Made by a program: the position numbers and the translations under genes
Source: DASQZT01 sp963728965
GTDB lineage: Bacteria; Acidobacteriota; Terriglobia; Bryobacterales; Bryobacteraceae
NCBI GenBank assembly: GCA_963728965.1
Contig: CAVSMH010000002.1
Location: 372,001-436,000 of the forward strand
Direction: 5' to 3'
DNA: 64,000 bases
Shown here: positions 42,188 to 51,700 of the stretch, one piece after another
Layout of the letters: every line of letters begins with the position of its first letter
Position numbering within the stretch: position 1 is the first letter of the stretch
The notes under the pieces: generated by a model
Database searches by the model: none
Seen by the model: only the letters and a program-made list of their open reading frames with translations
Told to the model about the DNA's origin: nothing

Positions 42188-43321
42188 TCAGGTCCGCACC
42201 ACCGGAATCCGCGCTTCCACCGCCGGCAGCGGCGGGAAATCGGTATACGGCGTCGCCTGATACCAGTAGCCCACGGAGAAGAAATTGTCGCCGCGATCGT
42301 TGGCGTGCCCGTGTTCCATGGTGTGCTTCAAATACCGCTCGAACGTCACCGGGTTGTCGCCGTGCCAGCGGTAGCAGCAGTAGCGCCCGCCGGTGCGCTC
42401 CGCGTTCACGATCATCGGCGCGCCATACATGCGGTGGGCAAAAGGCTGCGCGCCGTCGCGCCCGCCGAAGTCCCAGCTCCCCAGAAAGTAATCCTCCGAG
42501 CCTGTGCCGGTGATGATCGGTTTCGACTCGTCATCCACGAAGATCATCTCGTCGCCCTCGCCCCACCACCCATTGGCGTTCTGCAGCACGCCCAGCGTCA
42601 CGCCCATCAGGTGGCCGCGGCCGCGGGTTTCCAGGTACACGTAATTGGAGCGCCCGTCCGGGTTCACCTTCGGCCCCTGGCTGGTCACCGAGATACACGG
42701 CGACGCCTGCCGGTATTGCGCGTGGAAATAAAGCGAATCCTCGGGGAGCCCCGCCAATGTCATGTAGTCGATATTGGAGTAGAACGACCCCACCTCCTGC
42801 TTGCCTTCGTTCGTCACGGTGAGCCGGGCCGACCGGCGATACGGCATTACGAAGTAGCAATTGAGCGATTTACCGGGTGAACAGGCCAGGTACTGCGACT
42901 CGTAAATCACGTACGAGTTGAGGTTCAGTCCGAAGAAATCACCGATCGGCGCCTCTACGCTGGGCTTGGTGTTGCCGTCCCAATAGGCCCGGAGCACGAG
43001 CTCCTTCAGGTGGTCGCCGCCGCGCGCCGAAATGGTGAACCACATGTGGCTGATTACCCCCGGTCCCTGGGCGTTGAAGAGCTCGTAGACGCCCCCCGCG
43101 GGAATGTTCCAGGCGTCGCGGTTTCCCCCCGTCTTGTCGTAGCTCGACTGCTTCAGGGACTTATGATCCATCGCCCGCGAGTAACGCGGAAGATAGGGCG
43201 CCTCCGCCGGAGAGCCGGCGCGATTCTGCGTCTGCGCGGCGGCAGGCGCGGCGGCGGCGAGCCCGCCTGCGGCGAACAGGCGTTGCAGAAAACCGCGGCG
43301 ATCGTTGTTCGATTTGGACAT
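42188..43321 (-). CDS. DUF2961/GH172 family glycoside hydrolase, Tat-exported
   Basis: 377 residues from ATG 43321 (GAGG 6 nt upstream). A twin-arginine signal (NNDRRGFLQRLFAAGGLAAA) shows export in folded form. The mature protein has the DUF2961 pattern: IPAGGVYELFNAQGPGVISHMW, LRAYWDGNTKPSVEAPIGDFFG, IITGTGSEDYFLGSWDFGG and HRMYGAPMIV. Glu and Asp residues of the SEDY/GDFFG region are the likely acid/base residues. Characterised GH172 members cleave alpha-fructofuranosides and arabinofuranosides and are oligomeric; the substrate here is unknown. The SGNH hydrolase gene ends 8 bp upstream on the same strand, so the two are probably co-transcribed for glycan breakdown. Confidence 0.88.
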   Translation of the reverse strand: MSKSNNDRRGFLQRLFAAGGLAAAAPAAAQTQNRAGSPAEAPYLPRYSRAMDHKSLKQSSYDKTGGNRDAWNIPAGGVYELFNAQGPGVISHMWFTISARGGDHLKELVLRAYWDGNTKPSVEAPIGDFFGLNLNSYVIYESQYLACSPGKSLNCYFVMPYRRSARLTVTNEGKQEVGSFYSNIDYMTLAGLPEDSLYFHAQYRQASPCISVTSQGPKVNPDGRSNYVYLETRGRGHLMGVTLGVLQNANGWWGEGDEMIFVDDESKPIITGTGSEDYFLGSWDFGGRDGAQPFAHRMYGAPMIVNAERTGGRYCCYRWHGDNPVTFERYLKHTMEHGHANDRGDNFFSVGYWYQATPYTDFPPLPAVEARIPVVRT

Positions 43322-43329
43322 GATAGACC

Positions 43330-44067
43330 TCACTTACTCAAAGCCTGTGCAATGGCCTTTTCCGCCAGCGGCGCCATCACCTCGTAGCCCGCGCCGTTCG
43401 GGTGCAGCCCGTCGTAGGTCAGATCCGCCTTGAAGAATCCTCTGTCATCCACCATGGCGGAGAAGTAGTCCAGGTACACATCGTGATCCCTGGCGGCGAA
43501 CTCTTTCATCCAGCGGTTCAGCGCCAGAATCTTGTCGGGCGGCCGGGTGCGCGTCTGCGGCCGGTGATAATCGCAGACGGGCAGTAACGACGACAACACC
43601 ACTTTGATCTTGCCGGCGTGCGCCCAGTCCGCCATGGCCATGAGGTAGAGCTCGATCGCCTCGAGCGGCATGGGGCCCACGTTTCCGCCGATATCGTTGG
43701 TGCCGGCCAGAATCACCACGGCCTTCGGTTTCAGGGCGATCACGTCGGGATAGAATCGCAGCAGCATCTGTGGTGTGACCTGCCCGCTGATGCCGCGATT
43801 GATGTAAGGCTTGCCGGGAAAGAAGGTGGAGCCTTGGGCGCGGCCCCAACCGTCGGTAATGGAGTCGCCCAGGAAGACCACGCGGTCTTCGCCGGCCGCT
43901 GGAGGCCCCACTTTCTGATCGTCGGCTGCGTAGCGGGCGAGGTTCCCGTAGTCGTTGATCAGCCGCGCGGCTTGCACCAGTTGGGGAGGAGAAACGGGAG
44001 GAGGAGGCGGCGCGGGCGGTTGGGCCCACGCCGCGGCGCACAGAAACAGAGCGAACGTGATCCGCAT
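43330..44067 (-). CDS. Secreted SGNH/GDSL-type esterase
   Basis: 245 residues. A signal peptide (ITFALFLCAAAWAQ) and a poly-proline stretch precede the hydrolase. Catalytic blocks: VFLGDSITDG (Ser), INRGISG (Gly), LAGTNDIGGN (Asn) and YDGLHPNGAGY (Asp and His). It is likely a carbohydrate esterase or a platelet-activating-factor-type acylhydrolase. No ribosome-binding site is seen; TACAAT at 44074-44079 ends 6 nt before the ATG, suggesting a leaderless message. It leads the short operon with GH172. Confidence 0.88.
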   Translation of the reverse strand: MRITFALFLCAAAWAQPPAPPPPPVSPPQLVQAARLINDYGNLARYAADDQKVGPPAAGEDRVVFLGDSITDGWGRAQGSTFFPGKPYINRGISGQVTPQMLLRFYPDVIALKPKAVVILAGTNDIGGNVGPMPLEAIELYLMAMADWAHAGKIKVVLSSLLPVCDYHRPQTRTRPPDKILALNRWMKEFAARDHDVYLDYFSAMVDDRGFFKADLTYDGLHPNGAGYEVMAPLAEKAIAQALSK

Positions 44068-44073
44068 GGAAGT

Positions 44074-44079
44074 ATTGTA
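44074..44079 (-). promoter_or_regulatory. Candidate -10 hexamer (TACAAT) for the SGNH-GH172 unit
   Basis: Minus-strand TACAAT ending 6 nt before ATG 44067. The rest of the 182-bp gap up to 44249 holds no other feature I can support. Confidence 0.45.
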
Positions 44080-44249
44080 TGGCAGATCACACGCGGCCAG
44101 CACCAGTCTACGAAAGGGTGAAGACATCAGGAGCAGCCGCGCCGGAGCGCGGCCGGAATGGGAGTTCCCATTCACTCAGTCACAATGGTGCGGTCAACCC
44201 TATTCGCGGATGCCCCCGGCGATTCCGAGAGCTTGACAAGTCGCTCTTA

Positions 44250-44570
44250 TTAGAATTCGAGTTTGGTGTTGGAACCGCCCAAATCGATCTCTTGCAGAAG
44301 GTCTTCCTGGCCCTGCTTGGTGGTCTCGACGCTGGTCTGTTCGAACTTCTGTCCGTTGTTTTCCACTTTCGCCGGCGTGGTAAACGTCTTGAGCGAGTGA
44401 GTGTCGGTGAAGACAACATTGCTACCCTCTACCGTCACTTTATAGTCGCCGGGTTTGAGCTCCACCCGGCCGGCTTTGGTGGGATTGGACAGATAAACAT
44501 CGTAACTCTTCGCACTCGCCACGGCCATGGTGGACAAGGCGAGTGCGGCAACGGCAAATAGTACTTTCAT
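44250..44570 (-). CDS. Small secreted hypothetical protein
   Basis: 106 residues. A strong AAGGAG site precedes ATG 44570. A clear signal peptide (VLFAVAALALSTMAVASA) leads into a small beta-rich domain (YDVYLSNPTKAGRVELKPGDYKVTVEGSNVVF). Proteins with the pattern S-P-T-K-A-G-x-x-x-L-K-P-G-x-Y are abundant in Acidobacteria and of unknown function; an extracellular or periplasmic role is inferred only from the signal peptide. A perfect 12-bp palindrome lies 87 bp upstream. Confidence 0.75.
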   Translation of the reverse strand: MKVLFAVAALALSTMAVASAKSYDVYLSNPTKAGRVELKPGDYKVTVEGSNVVFTDTHSLKTFTTPAKVENNGQKFEQTSVETTKQGQEDLLQEIDLGGSNTKLEF

Positions 44571-44656
44571 AGGTTCTCCTTGACGGTTTCGTCTGGCGGA
44601 TAACAGCAGGTTGTTTCTTCGGTGCAGGCTCTCACTTACTATGTCGCGCCGGACGA

Positions 44657-44668
44657 GTAACCGGTTAC
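44657..44668. promoter_or_regulatory. Perfect 12-bp palindrome in a divergent intergenic region
   Basis: GTAACCGGTTAC lies between the divergent small secreted protein gene (start 44570) and the M28 peptidase gene (start 44750). It could be an operator serving either side; no regulator is known. Confidence 0.4.
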
Positions 44669-44737
44669 ATCCTGGGCCGGAACGAGGAGACGAACCGCAC
44701 ATTCGGCGCCGCGCCCCGTGAATTTCAGGCTTTAGGT

Positions 44738-44743
44738 TATCCT
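44738..44743 (+). promoter_or_regulatory. Candidate -10 hexamer (TATCCT) for the M28 peptidase gene
   Basis: TATCCT ends 6 nt before ATG 44750, and no ribosome-binding site is present. Confidence 0.35.
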
Positions 44744-44749
44744 GTGGCA

Positions 44750-46390
44750 ATGAGAAAGTTGTGGCTCTCCCTGGTTCTTTCCTGCCTCACCTTCGCGCAG
44801 ACCGTGGACGATGGCACCAATGCCAGGTTCCGCCAGGAAGAAGCGGAGCATTCGCAGTTGATGCACATCCTGCACGTCCTCACCGACCGCTACGGCCCGC
44901 GACTGGCCGGTTCGCCCAACTACGATGCGGCCGCCCGCTGGGTGGTGTCGCAGCTCAACGAGTGGGGCTTCCGCAACGCGCATCTGGAACCCTGGGACTT
45001 CGGGCGGCCCGGCTGGCTGAACGAACGCGCTTCCGCCTTCCTGGTGGCTCCCGTGAAAGAGAATCTGAAGTTCGAGGTGGTGGCCTGGACCCCTTCCACC
45101 AAAGGCACGATGACGGCTTCAGTGGTTCAGCTGGACGATCTGCCGCAGGGTCCCCCGCCCAACCCGCCTGCCAACGCCAATGGACGGGGGGGCCGCGCCG
45201 GCCGGGGCCCGGTGCGCGTCCTGCCAACACGCGAGCAGATGGACCATTGGCTCGGCGCCAATAAAGACAAACTGCGCGGAAAAATCGTGATGATCGGTAA
45301 GGCCGCGGTCGTACCGGTGAACTTCGCTCCGCAGGCCCTGCGCCGCCCCGACGAGCAGGTGAAAGCTCAGTACGATCCCGGCAATCCCAACGGTGGACGC
45401 GGCGGCTTCGGCTTTGGCAATACCCCGCCGGATCCCTCCCGGCTGACGCTCACCCAGATGGACGAGATGCTCGGCGAGTGGCTGCTGGCCCAGGGGGCCG
45501 TGGCTCGCTTGGAGGACAGCGCCATGGATCACGGCATCATCCGGGTGGCCCAGCATCGCGCCTACAATCCCGCCAAAACGGTGCCCGGCCTGATGCTGCG
45601 CAATGAAGACTACGGCCGCATCGAGCGCCTCCTGGCCGATAAAGAAGACGTGAAGGTGGAACTGACCATCGTGAATCGCGACTATCCCGAAGGCAAGACC
45701 ACTTACAACGTCATCGGCGAAATTCCAGGCACCGACAAGGCCGGCGAACTGGTCATGCTGGGCGGCCACCTCGATTCCTGGCACTCGGCCACCGGGGCCA
45801 CCGACAACGGCATCGGCTCCTCGATCACGCTGGAAGCCTCCCGCCTCATCCAATCGCTCAGGCTCAAGCCGCGGCGCACCATCCGCGTGGCCCTCTGGTC
45901 GGGCGAGGAGGAGGGATTGCTCGGGTCGCTGGCGTACGTCAAAGAGCACTTCGGCACGTTCGAAAATCCCAAGCCGGATTTTGCGAAGCTGGACTGCTGC
46001 TTCAATGTCGATACCGGGACAGGCCGTTTGCGCGGCGGCAGCGTATTCGGACCGCCGGAAGCGGCCGCGATCTTGCGCAAGGCGTTCGAACCCTTCAGCG
46101 ACCTGGGCGTGGCCGGGGCCATGCCGACATCGAGCCGCATCACCTCTGGCACCGACAGCACGTCCTTCAACAACGCCGGCCTCGCCGGGATCGGTTTCCA
46201 GCAGGATCCCATCGAATACAACAGCGTCACCCACCACACCAATCTCGATACCTACGAGCGCATCGTTCCCGAGGATGTGAAGCAGGCGGCGGTGGTCGTG
46301 GCGGGGTCCGTCTGGTACGTGGCGAATCAGGACCAAAGGATTCCCCGCTTTCCGAAGGAGAAGATGCCGGCGCCCGTGGCGGCGCGGTAG
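44750..46390 (+). CDS. Secreted M28-family metallopeptidase
   Basis: 546 residues from ATG 44750. A signal peptide (LWLSLVLSCLTFAQ) is followed by a PA-type insert that includes a Gly/Arg-rich loop (NGRGGRAGRGP and NGGRGGFGFGN). The di-zinc M28 core has GGHLDSWHSATGATDNG (His and bridging Asp), WSGEEEGLLGS (catalytic Glu and zinc ligand), FNVDTGTG (Asp) and VTHHTNLDTYE (final His). It is likely an aminopeptidase or carboxypeptidase acting on peptides outside the cytoplasm. It is divergent from the small secreted protein and followed by a gene-free stretch and an insertion sequence. Confidence 0.9.
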   Translation: MRKLWLSLVLSCLTFAQTVDDGTNARFRQEEAEHSQLMHILHVLTDRYGPRLAGSPNYDAAARWVVSQLNEWGFRNAHLEPWDFGRPGWLNERASAFLVAPVKENLKFEVVAWTPSTKGTMTASVVQLDDLPQGPPPNPPANANGRGGRAGRGPVRVLPTREQMDHWLGANKDKLRGKIVMIGKAAVVPVNFAPQALRRPDEQVKAQYDPGNPNGGRGGFGFGNTPPDPSRLTLTQMDEMLGEWLLAQGAVARLEDSAMDHGIIRVAQHRAYNPAKTVPGLMLRNEDYGRIERLLADKEDVKVELTIVNRDYPEGKTTYNVIGEIPGTDKAGELVMLGGHLDSWHSATGATDNGIGSSITLEASRLIQSLRLKPRRTIRVALWSGEEEGLLGSLAYVKEHFGTFENPKPDFAKLDCCFNVDTGTGRLRGGSVFGPPEAAAILRKAFEPFSDLGVAGAMPTSSRITSGTDSTSFNNAGLAGIGFQQDPIEYNSVTHHTNLDTYERIVPEDVKQAAVVVAGSVWYVANQDQRIPRFPKEKMPAPVAAR

Positions 46391-46651
46391 CCGGAGAAGT
46401 TGCCGGCAAGCGCCGCGACGACTCTCGACGCGCCACCCACGCGGGAGCCTCCCGTCAGGCGGCCTCTGCCGCCCCGTTTCCGGTGAATCGCCAACAAACA
46501 CCGCAGAATGAGATTCTTGGCGGGTTACGTTTGGGGTGTGAGTGGCGTAGGTTCGGCGCGCGGAAATCGGCGGCATAGGCCCGCCTCGGTGCCCTCCTCA
46601 AAATAGCCCTATTTACTCCCCAGGTTATCCATGCGCTGCCGGATGATTTGT
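46391..46651. other. Gene-free stretch left of the insertion sequence
   Basis: No open frame, tRNA-like fold or convincing terminator is seen. Before the insertion this sequence was the upstream part of the region between the M28 peptidase and the TonB-dependent receptor. Confidence 0.5.
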
Positions 46652-46657
46652 GTTAAT
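46652..46657. repeat. Left target-site duplication of the insertion sequence
   Basis: GTTAAT, identical to 48621-48626, directly flanking the left inverted repeat. Confidence 0.85.
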
Positions 46658-46667
46658 CCGAAGTTCT
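46658..46667 (+). repeat. Left terminal inverted repeat
   Basis: CCGAAGTTCT, the exact reverse complement of 48611-48620. Confidence 0.85.
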
Positions 46668-46747
46668 TTGGGCTTCGAGAGGGAAATTGGGGGAAATCAA
46701 TGACTTGGGTGGGGTCAGGGATCGGTCTACTGCCTACAAATGCGGAA

Positions 46748-48487
46748 TTAGGGTCGAAGAGTGACGCCGAGCAGCTCCAATGCACGCTGCTGAATCACGG
46801 TGGGCTGCGTGAGCATATCGAAGACGGCGAGGCTTTTGTTGGCGGGTTGAATTCTGTTCTTGGCGATCGTTGCCAGATCGCCGATGAGCGTCTGAAAGCT
46901 GTGGACCTTGGTGCCGTCGGCGGTCTGTTTGGTAAGGGCCTTGAGTTTGGCCGAGGTGGAGCGTTGGGCGGGAGCGACGATGGAATCGCGAGCGGCCTGC
47001 GCTTGCGGCTTGTCATCGTCGTCGAAGAGGATGGGAGCCAAGAGCTGGCGCATGTGCCATTCCACGTAGTAGGCCAACACGCAAAGCAGGATGTGTGCCC
47101 GGACGCGATCCGGTAAGCGGTGATGGATAGGCCGCACCTGCAGGTCGACGGTCTTCAGACTGCGGAAGGCCCTCTCCACGCCGGATAAGCTCTTGTAACT
47201 TGCTACGACCTGCTGACTAGATAACACTTCTTGTGTGACATTGGTTCGGATGACATAGATTCCGTCCAGGTTCTGTTCGCGCTCGATGTTGGCCTTCTTC
47301 CGCTCGTAGTGAAAACTGTCCTCTTCGATGCGCAACTGAAAGTGCTTACCCATCTTGTAGCGGTTGAGAATCTTGCCGGCGCGTAATCCGATGTTCTGTT
47401 TGCCACGCAAAGGACGCTTGGCGCGCTTGGCGGCGGCGGCGATCTTCTCCAGTTGCTTCTCGGTCGCAGTCAGCAACTCGGGTCTTTTGCGCGCGCGTTC
47501 CTCGGCCAGCAGAGGATTGAAACAAGCCACCAGGCGCTCGCTGGGGAAGTCCGGATGAGCGATCTCGACGAGATCGGTTTGATCGAAGAGAGACATTTGC
47601 AACTGGCCGCCGGCAGCCAGTTTCTGGATCTGGGTGGCTCGTAAAGCGGAGATCCATTGGATACCTTTTGAGACCGGCAAGTCTTCACGAATGCGTGCGC
47701 TGGTGATCATGCCCCTGTCGCCAATCAGCACCATATCGGAGAGCCCGAATCGTTGACGCAGTTTATCGACTTGGGTAGCGACGGTTTTGGGATCGGACGT
47801 ATTGCCGGCAAAAACTTCGACGGCGACCGGGCATCCGGCAGCGTTGGTGAGCAGACCAAAGACGATCTGCAATGTGCCGGACTTATCGTCACGCGAGTGA
47901 CCGAGTTTGGCCAAAGGACAGTGGCGCCCTTCGAAGTAAGTGGAAGTTAGATCATAGAGCACCAGGCCGCCTTGGGAGAGATGGCGATTGGCAAGGGCTT
48001 GCTCGATGCGAGCCTGGTGCGGGAGCAGCCAGTCCATCGCTTGATAAAGTTCGGATTCATCAGCGGAATCCAATTGGAGGACCTCGCCGAGGCTGTGGTG
48101 GAGTGTATCGGAATGAAGCCCGCGGGCGGTAGCAAGTTTGGATGCGGGTTCGATGATGCGGGCAACGATCATGGCGATGACGAGATCGCGCTGTCGGCAC
48201 GGAGTCGGGTCGAGGATGGAATCCAGATGCAGGTTGCGCAAGCAGCCGAGGACTGCGGCGACGTGGCCGTGAGGCAGTGAACGGGAGATGTGAAAGGACT
48301 CTGGCAAAGGGGTGGAGGAGGCGGTCAGAGCGCCGGACAAGGCGAAACGGATGGCGTCAATCTGATGAGGGGCGAGATGGGAGATGTTGGCGATGGTGCG
48401 GGTTTTGACTTTGCCGTCGAGGCGATAGGATTCGCGGAGGAGGATTGCGGGAGGGGAGTTGCGATTTGGTACGGTGGCGACGTACAT
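46748..48487 (-). CDS. IS1634-family (IS4-like DDE) transposase
   Basis: 579 residues, full length. The N terminus (MYVATVPNRNSPPAILLRES) is the one common to IS1634 transposases. The DDE/RNase H core shows VLYDLTSTYFEG (first Asp), VLIGDRGMITSARI (second Asp) and the Y-R-E-K-like signature with the catalytic Glu in SLSGVERAFRSLKTVDL followed by RPIHHRLPDRVRAHI. No frameshift or internal stop is seen, so the element may be active. The start at 48487 lies 133 bp inside the right end. Confidence 0.93.
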   Translation of the reverse strand: MYVATVPNRNSPPAILLRESYRLDGKVKTRTIANISHLAPHQIDAIRFALSGALTASSTPLPESFHISRSLPHGHVAAVLGCLRNLHLDSILDPTPCRQRDLVIAMIVARIIEPASKLATARGLHSDTLHHSLGEVLQLDSADESELYQAMDWLLPHQARIEQALANRHLSQGGLVLYDLTSTYFEGRHCPLAKLGHSRDDKSGTLQIVFGLLTNAAGCPVAVEVFAGNTSDPKTVATQVDKLRQRFGLSDMVLIGDRGMITSARIREDLPVSKGIQWISALRATQIQKLAAGGQLQMSLFDQTDLVEIAHPDFPSERLVACFNPLLAEERARKRPELLTATEKQLEKIAAAAKRAKRPLRGKQNIGLRAGKILNRYKMGKHFQLRIEEDSFHYERKKANIEREQNLDGIYVIRTNVTQEVLSSQQVVASYKSLSGVERAFRSLKTVDLQVRPIHHRLPDRVRAHILLCVLAYYVEWHMRQLLAPILFDDDDKPQAQAARDSIVAPAQRSTSAKLKALTKQTADGTKVHSFQTLIGDLATIAKNRIQPANKSLAVFDMLTQPTVIQQRALELLGVTLRP

Positions 48488-48610
48488 GCTTACATGATAA
48501 GGAGATCAGTCGTTTAAATCAAGCACAAACTTGAGAATTTACATGCTTACGCAGATCCGCCAAAAACCTCATACCACCATCAGAACAAGAGATTTCTCCG
48601 TTTAGCTGTC

Positions 48611-48620
48611 AGAACTTCGG
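48611..48620 (-). repeat. Right terminal inverted repeat
   Basis: AGAACTTCGG on the plus strand, pairing with 46658-46667. Confidence 0.85.
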
Positions 48621-48626
48621 GTTAAT
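48621..48626. repeat. Right target-site duplication
   Basis: GTTAAT, matching 46652-46657. The insertion point is 88 bp upstream of the receptor start codon. Confidence 0.85.
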
Positions 48627-48714
48627 ACTCGCTACAGGTCTGAGAATTCGGGTCGGAATTGTCCGAGGAATCTGTGCCCGCAGCAGCTTCGCGGATCATT
48701 TGTGGGAGGATCTT

Positions 48715-51700
48715 GTGAAACCAAAGCTTCAACTTGTTCTTTTCCTGTTGACCGTGCCATTGTTTGCGCAAAGCGATCGCGGCGCCATTACGGGAACCGT
48801 TTCGGATACCACCGGCGCCCTCATCCCGGGCGCCCAAGTAGTCATCAACAACACCAACACCGGCGCGAAGACCGATACGGTCACCACCGGAACCGGTAAC
48901 TACACGCTGCTGGCGTTGCCGGTGGGGACGTATACCCTCACTGTCGAACAGGCAGGCTTTACTAAGTACGAGCGGACCAACATACAGGTCCAGGTCGCTG
49001 TCACTACCCGCATCGACGTGGTGCTGACGGTTGGTTCGGCGGCGGAATCGGTCGTCGTGACCGCGGAATCGAGCCAACTGAAGACCGAGAATGCCGAGCA
49101 GTCTATGACGATCACCGGCAACCAGATCGCCGAGTTGCCCATCAACTTCGGCATCGGCGCCGGCGCAATCCGTAATCCTCTGTCGTTCATCCAGATGACG
49201 CCAGGCGCCTCTTTCAACGGCTGGAATAATATTTCCATCAACGGCGGCACCATTAATTTCAAGATCGTCTTCGAAGGCCAGCAATCTGACGACCCCTACT
49301 CCACCCAGGTGTCCGACGAGATTCAGCCCTCGGTGGAAGCCATCGAGCAGTTTACTCTCCAAACCTCCAATTTCACGGCCGAGTACGGAGGCGTCGGCGG
49401 CGGCGGCATCTATAACTTCACCTCCAAAAGCGGCACCAACGAGTTTCACGGCAGCGCTTACAACTACCTCGAAAACACCATCCTCAATGCCGGTATTCCG
49501 TTTACCAGCGACAGCGCGGGGCGGCACGTCAAAGTCGTGAAGCACCTCGCCGACTACGGCGGAACCTTCGGCGGTCCGGTGCTCATTCCGAAACTCTACA
49601 ACGGAAGAAACAAGACCTTCTTTTTCTTTAATCTCGAACGGTACCGCGACCGTGAGGCCCTGTATGCGGGCATCACCACCGTTCCCAACAGTGCGTTCCT
49701 GTCGGGCAATCTGAGCAACAACCTGGCGGTGACCGGTAACCGCAACCTTGGTATCGATTTCGCCGGCCGGCCCATCATCCAGAACTCCGTCTACGATCCT
49801 TCCACGGCGGTGACCGATGCCAACGGGCGGCGCGTGCTCAACGTGTTTGCGAACAATATCATTCCGCAGACCCGCATCGATCCGGTATCGGCCAGAATCA
49901 TGGCCCTCTACCCCAAGCCGAACATTGGCAACGACCTGTTCGTCAATAACTTCGCCATGTCGGGGGCGTTTTACAAGCTCCAGCAGATTCCATCCATCAA
50001 GATCGACCAGAACTTCGGCACCAGGACCAAGCTGTCCGGCTACTATTCGACGCAAAGCACCGATAAGTCGAATGGAGTCGACGGTCTGCCCGCGGTCTTG
50101 TCAACCGTGCGGATCCAGGGGATTCGGAGCGAGATGGCGCGCGTGAATTTCGACTACACCCTCTCGCCGACGATGGTTCTCCATTTGGGCACGGGTTTCC
50201 AAAGCCACCGGAATCCGGATACCGTTCCGCCGATTAGCGCCGACTACGACAACACCACGCTCGGCATTATCGGCGCCCCCGGCACCGGCTTCCCACGCTT
50301 CGGCGCCATCGGCGACAACGTCTATGGCGGCATCGCCATTTCCACCGGCCCCGGCAGCCGCAACCTGTTTATCGGAAGAAGGTTGTCCGCCAGTCCCAGC
50401 CTGAGTTGGATTCACGGGAACCATACCTACAAGGCGGGCGCCGAGTGGAAGCACGACACCACCAACTACTCCTCCCGAACGAACATGTCCCCGTCCTACG
50501 GCTTCAGCGGCGCCGAGACGTCTCAGCCCCTCTACGGCCAGGTGCTCCCCTCCGGAACGGGTATCGGCAGCAGTTGGGCCAGTTTCCTGCTCGGCCAATA
50601 CGACAGCGTTTCCGCCGGCAACGGACAAGCTCTCTTCTTTCTGCGCGATTCCTGGGCTTTGTATGCCCAGGATAGCTGGAAGATTACGCGTAAGGTGACC
50701 TTGGACTATGGCGTACGCTGGGATCTCCAGCAGCCGCTCAAGGAACTCCATGACCGCATGAACAGTTTCAGCCCGACCACTCCCAATCCGAAGGCGGGAG
50801 GATTGCCGGGCGCGGTTATTTATGCCGGATCGGGCACGGGGCGCTGCAACTGCCTCTTCGCCCCCTATTACCCGTACGCCATCGCTCCGCGTTTGGGCAT
50901 CGCTTACCAGATCGATGCCAAAACCGTATTCCGCGGCGGCTGGGGTTTAAGCTATGGCCCCTTGGCTCCCTTGTTGACGGATCCCTCCAGTTCCAGCACG
51001 GGCTTTAACACCGTCACCATTCCGTCGCCGGGAAACGGCGTCGCAGCCGGCTCGATTTCTCAGCCGCTGATGTTCGACCAGGCGGCTCTCTGGGGCGCGC
51101 CCTACGATCCCAGTTTGAACGTGGTTCCCGGCGGCGGCATCCAGGGCGCTCCGGCCATCGTGGATCGCAACGCCGGACGGCCTGCCCGGGTGAATCAATG
51201 GAATATCTCGCTGCAGCGCGAGGTCATCCCGAACCTGGTCGTGGAAGCCGCTTTCGTTGGCAATCACGGCGTTTGGGAAGCCAATGGCAGCTCCCAGGGC
51301 TTTTACTATGCGAGCGTCGGCAACCTGATCAATTACAATGCCGTCGACCCGGCGGTTCTCCAGGCGTATGGGCTCGGCGATCTCACCAACGCGGCTACCC
51401 GATCGCTGCTGAGTTCCACCATCTCCAGCGCCACCGCGGTGGCTGCGGGTTTCAAAAAACCCTACGCCGGCTTCCCCGATTCGGGCTCGGTGCTCCAGAG
51501 CTTGCGGCCATTTCCGCAATATAGCGGCGTCGGCCAGTTCCAGGCGCCCCTCGGTGATTCCTGGTACGACTCCCTCCAGGTCAAGGTGGTCAAACGATAT
51601 TCGCACGGCCTCACCGCAAGTATGACCTACACCTACGGCAAGGCTCTCGACGCCACCACCAACGCCGGCAGCATCTACGACCGGAAGAGCTTCAAGGGAC

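Larger units (their letters stand above)
46658..48620 (-). mobile_element. Complete IS1634-family insertion sequence (1,963 bp)
   Basis: The ends are a perfect 10-bp inverted repeat, CCGAAGTTCT at 46658-46667 and AGAACTTCGG at 48611-48620, flanked by the 6-bp direct repeat GTTAAT. One long transposase gene fills the element on the minus strand; 80 bp on its 3' side and 133 bp on its 5' side are non-coding. Size, single orf and duplication length fit IS1634 elements. The intact gene and clean duplication suggest a recent insertion. The GC content looks lower than the flanking genes, consistent with transfer. Confidence 0.9.

Noticed and set aside
46651..48628. An 18-bp imperfect inverted repeat extending outward from the insertion sequence ends
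   Set aside because: The outer six bases are better explained as a direct target duplication (GTTAAT); the true inverted repeat is the inner perfect 10 bp.
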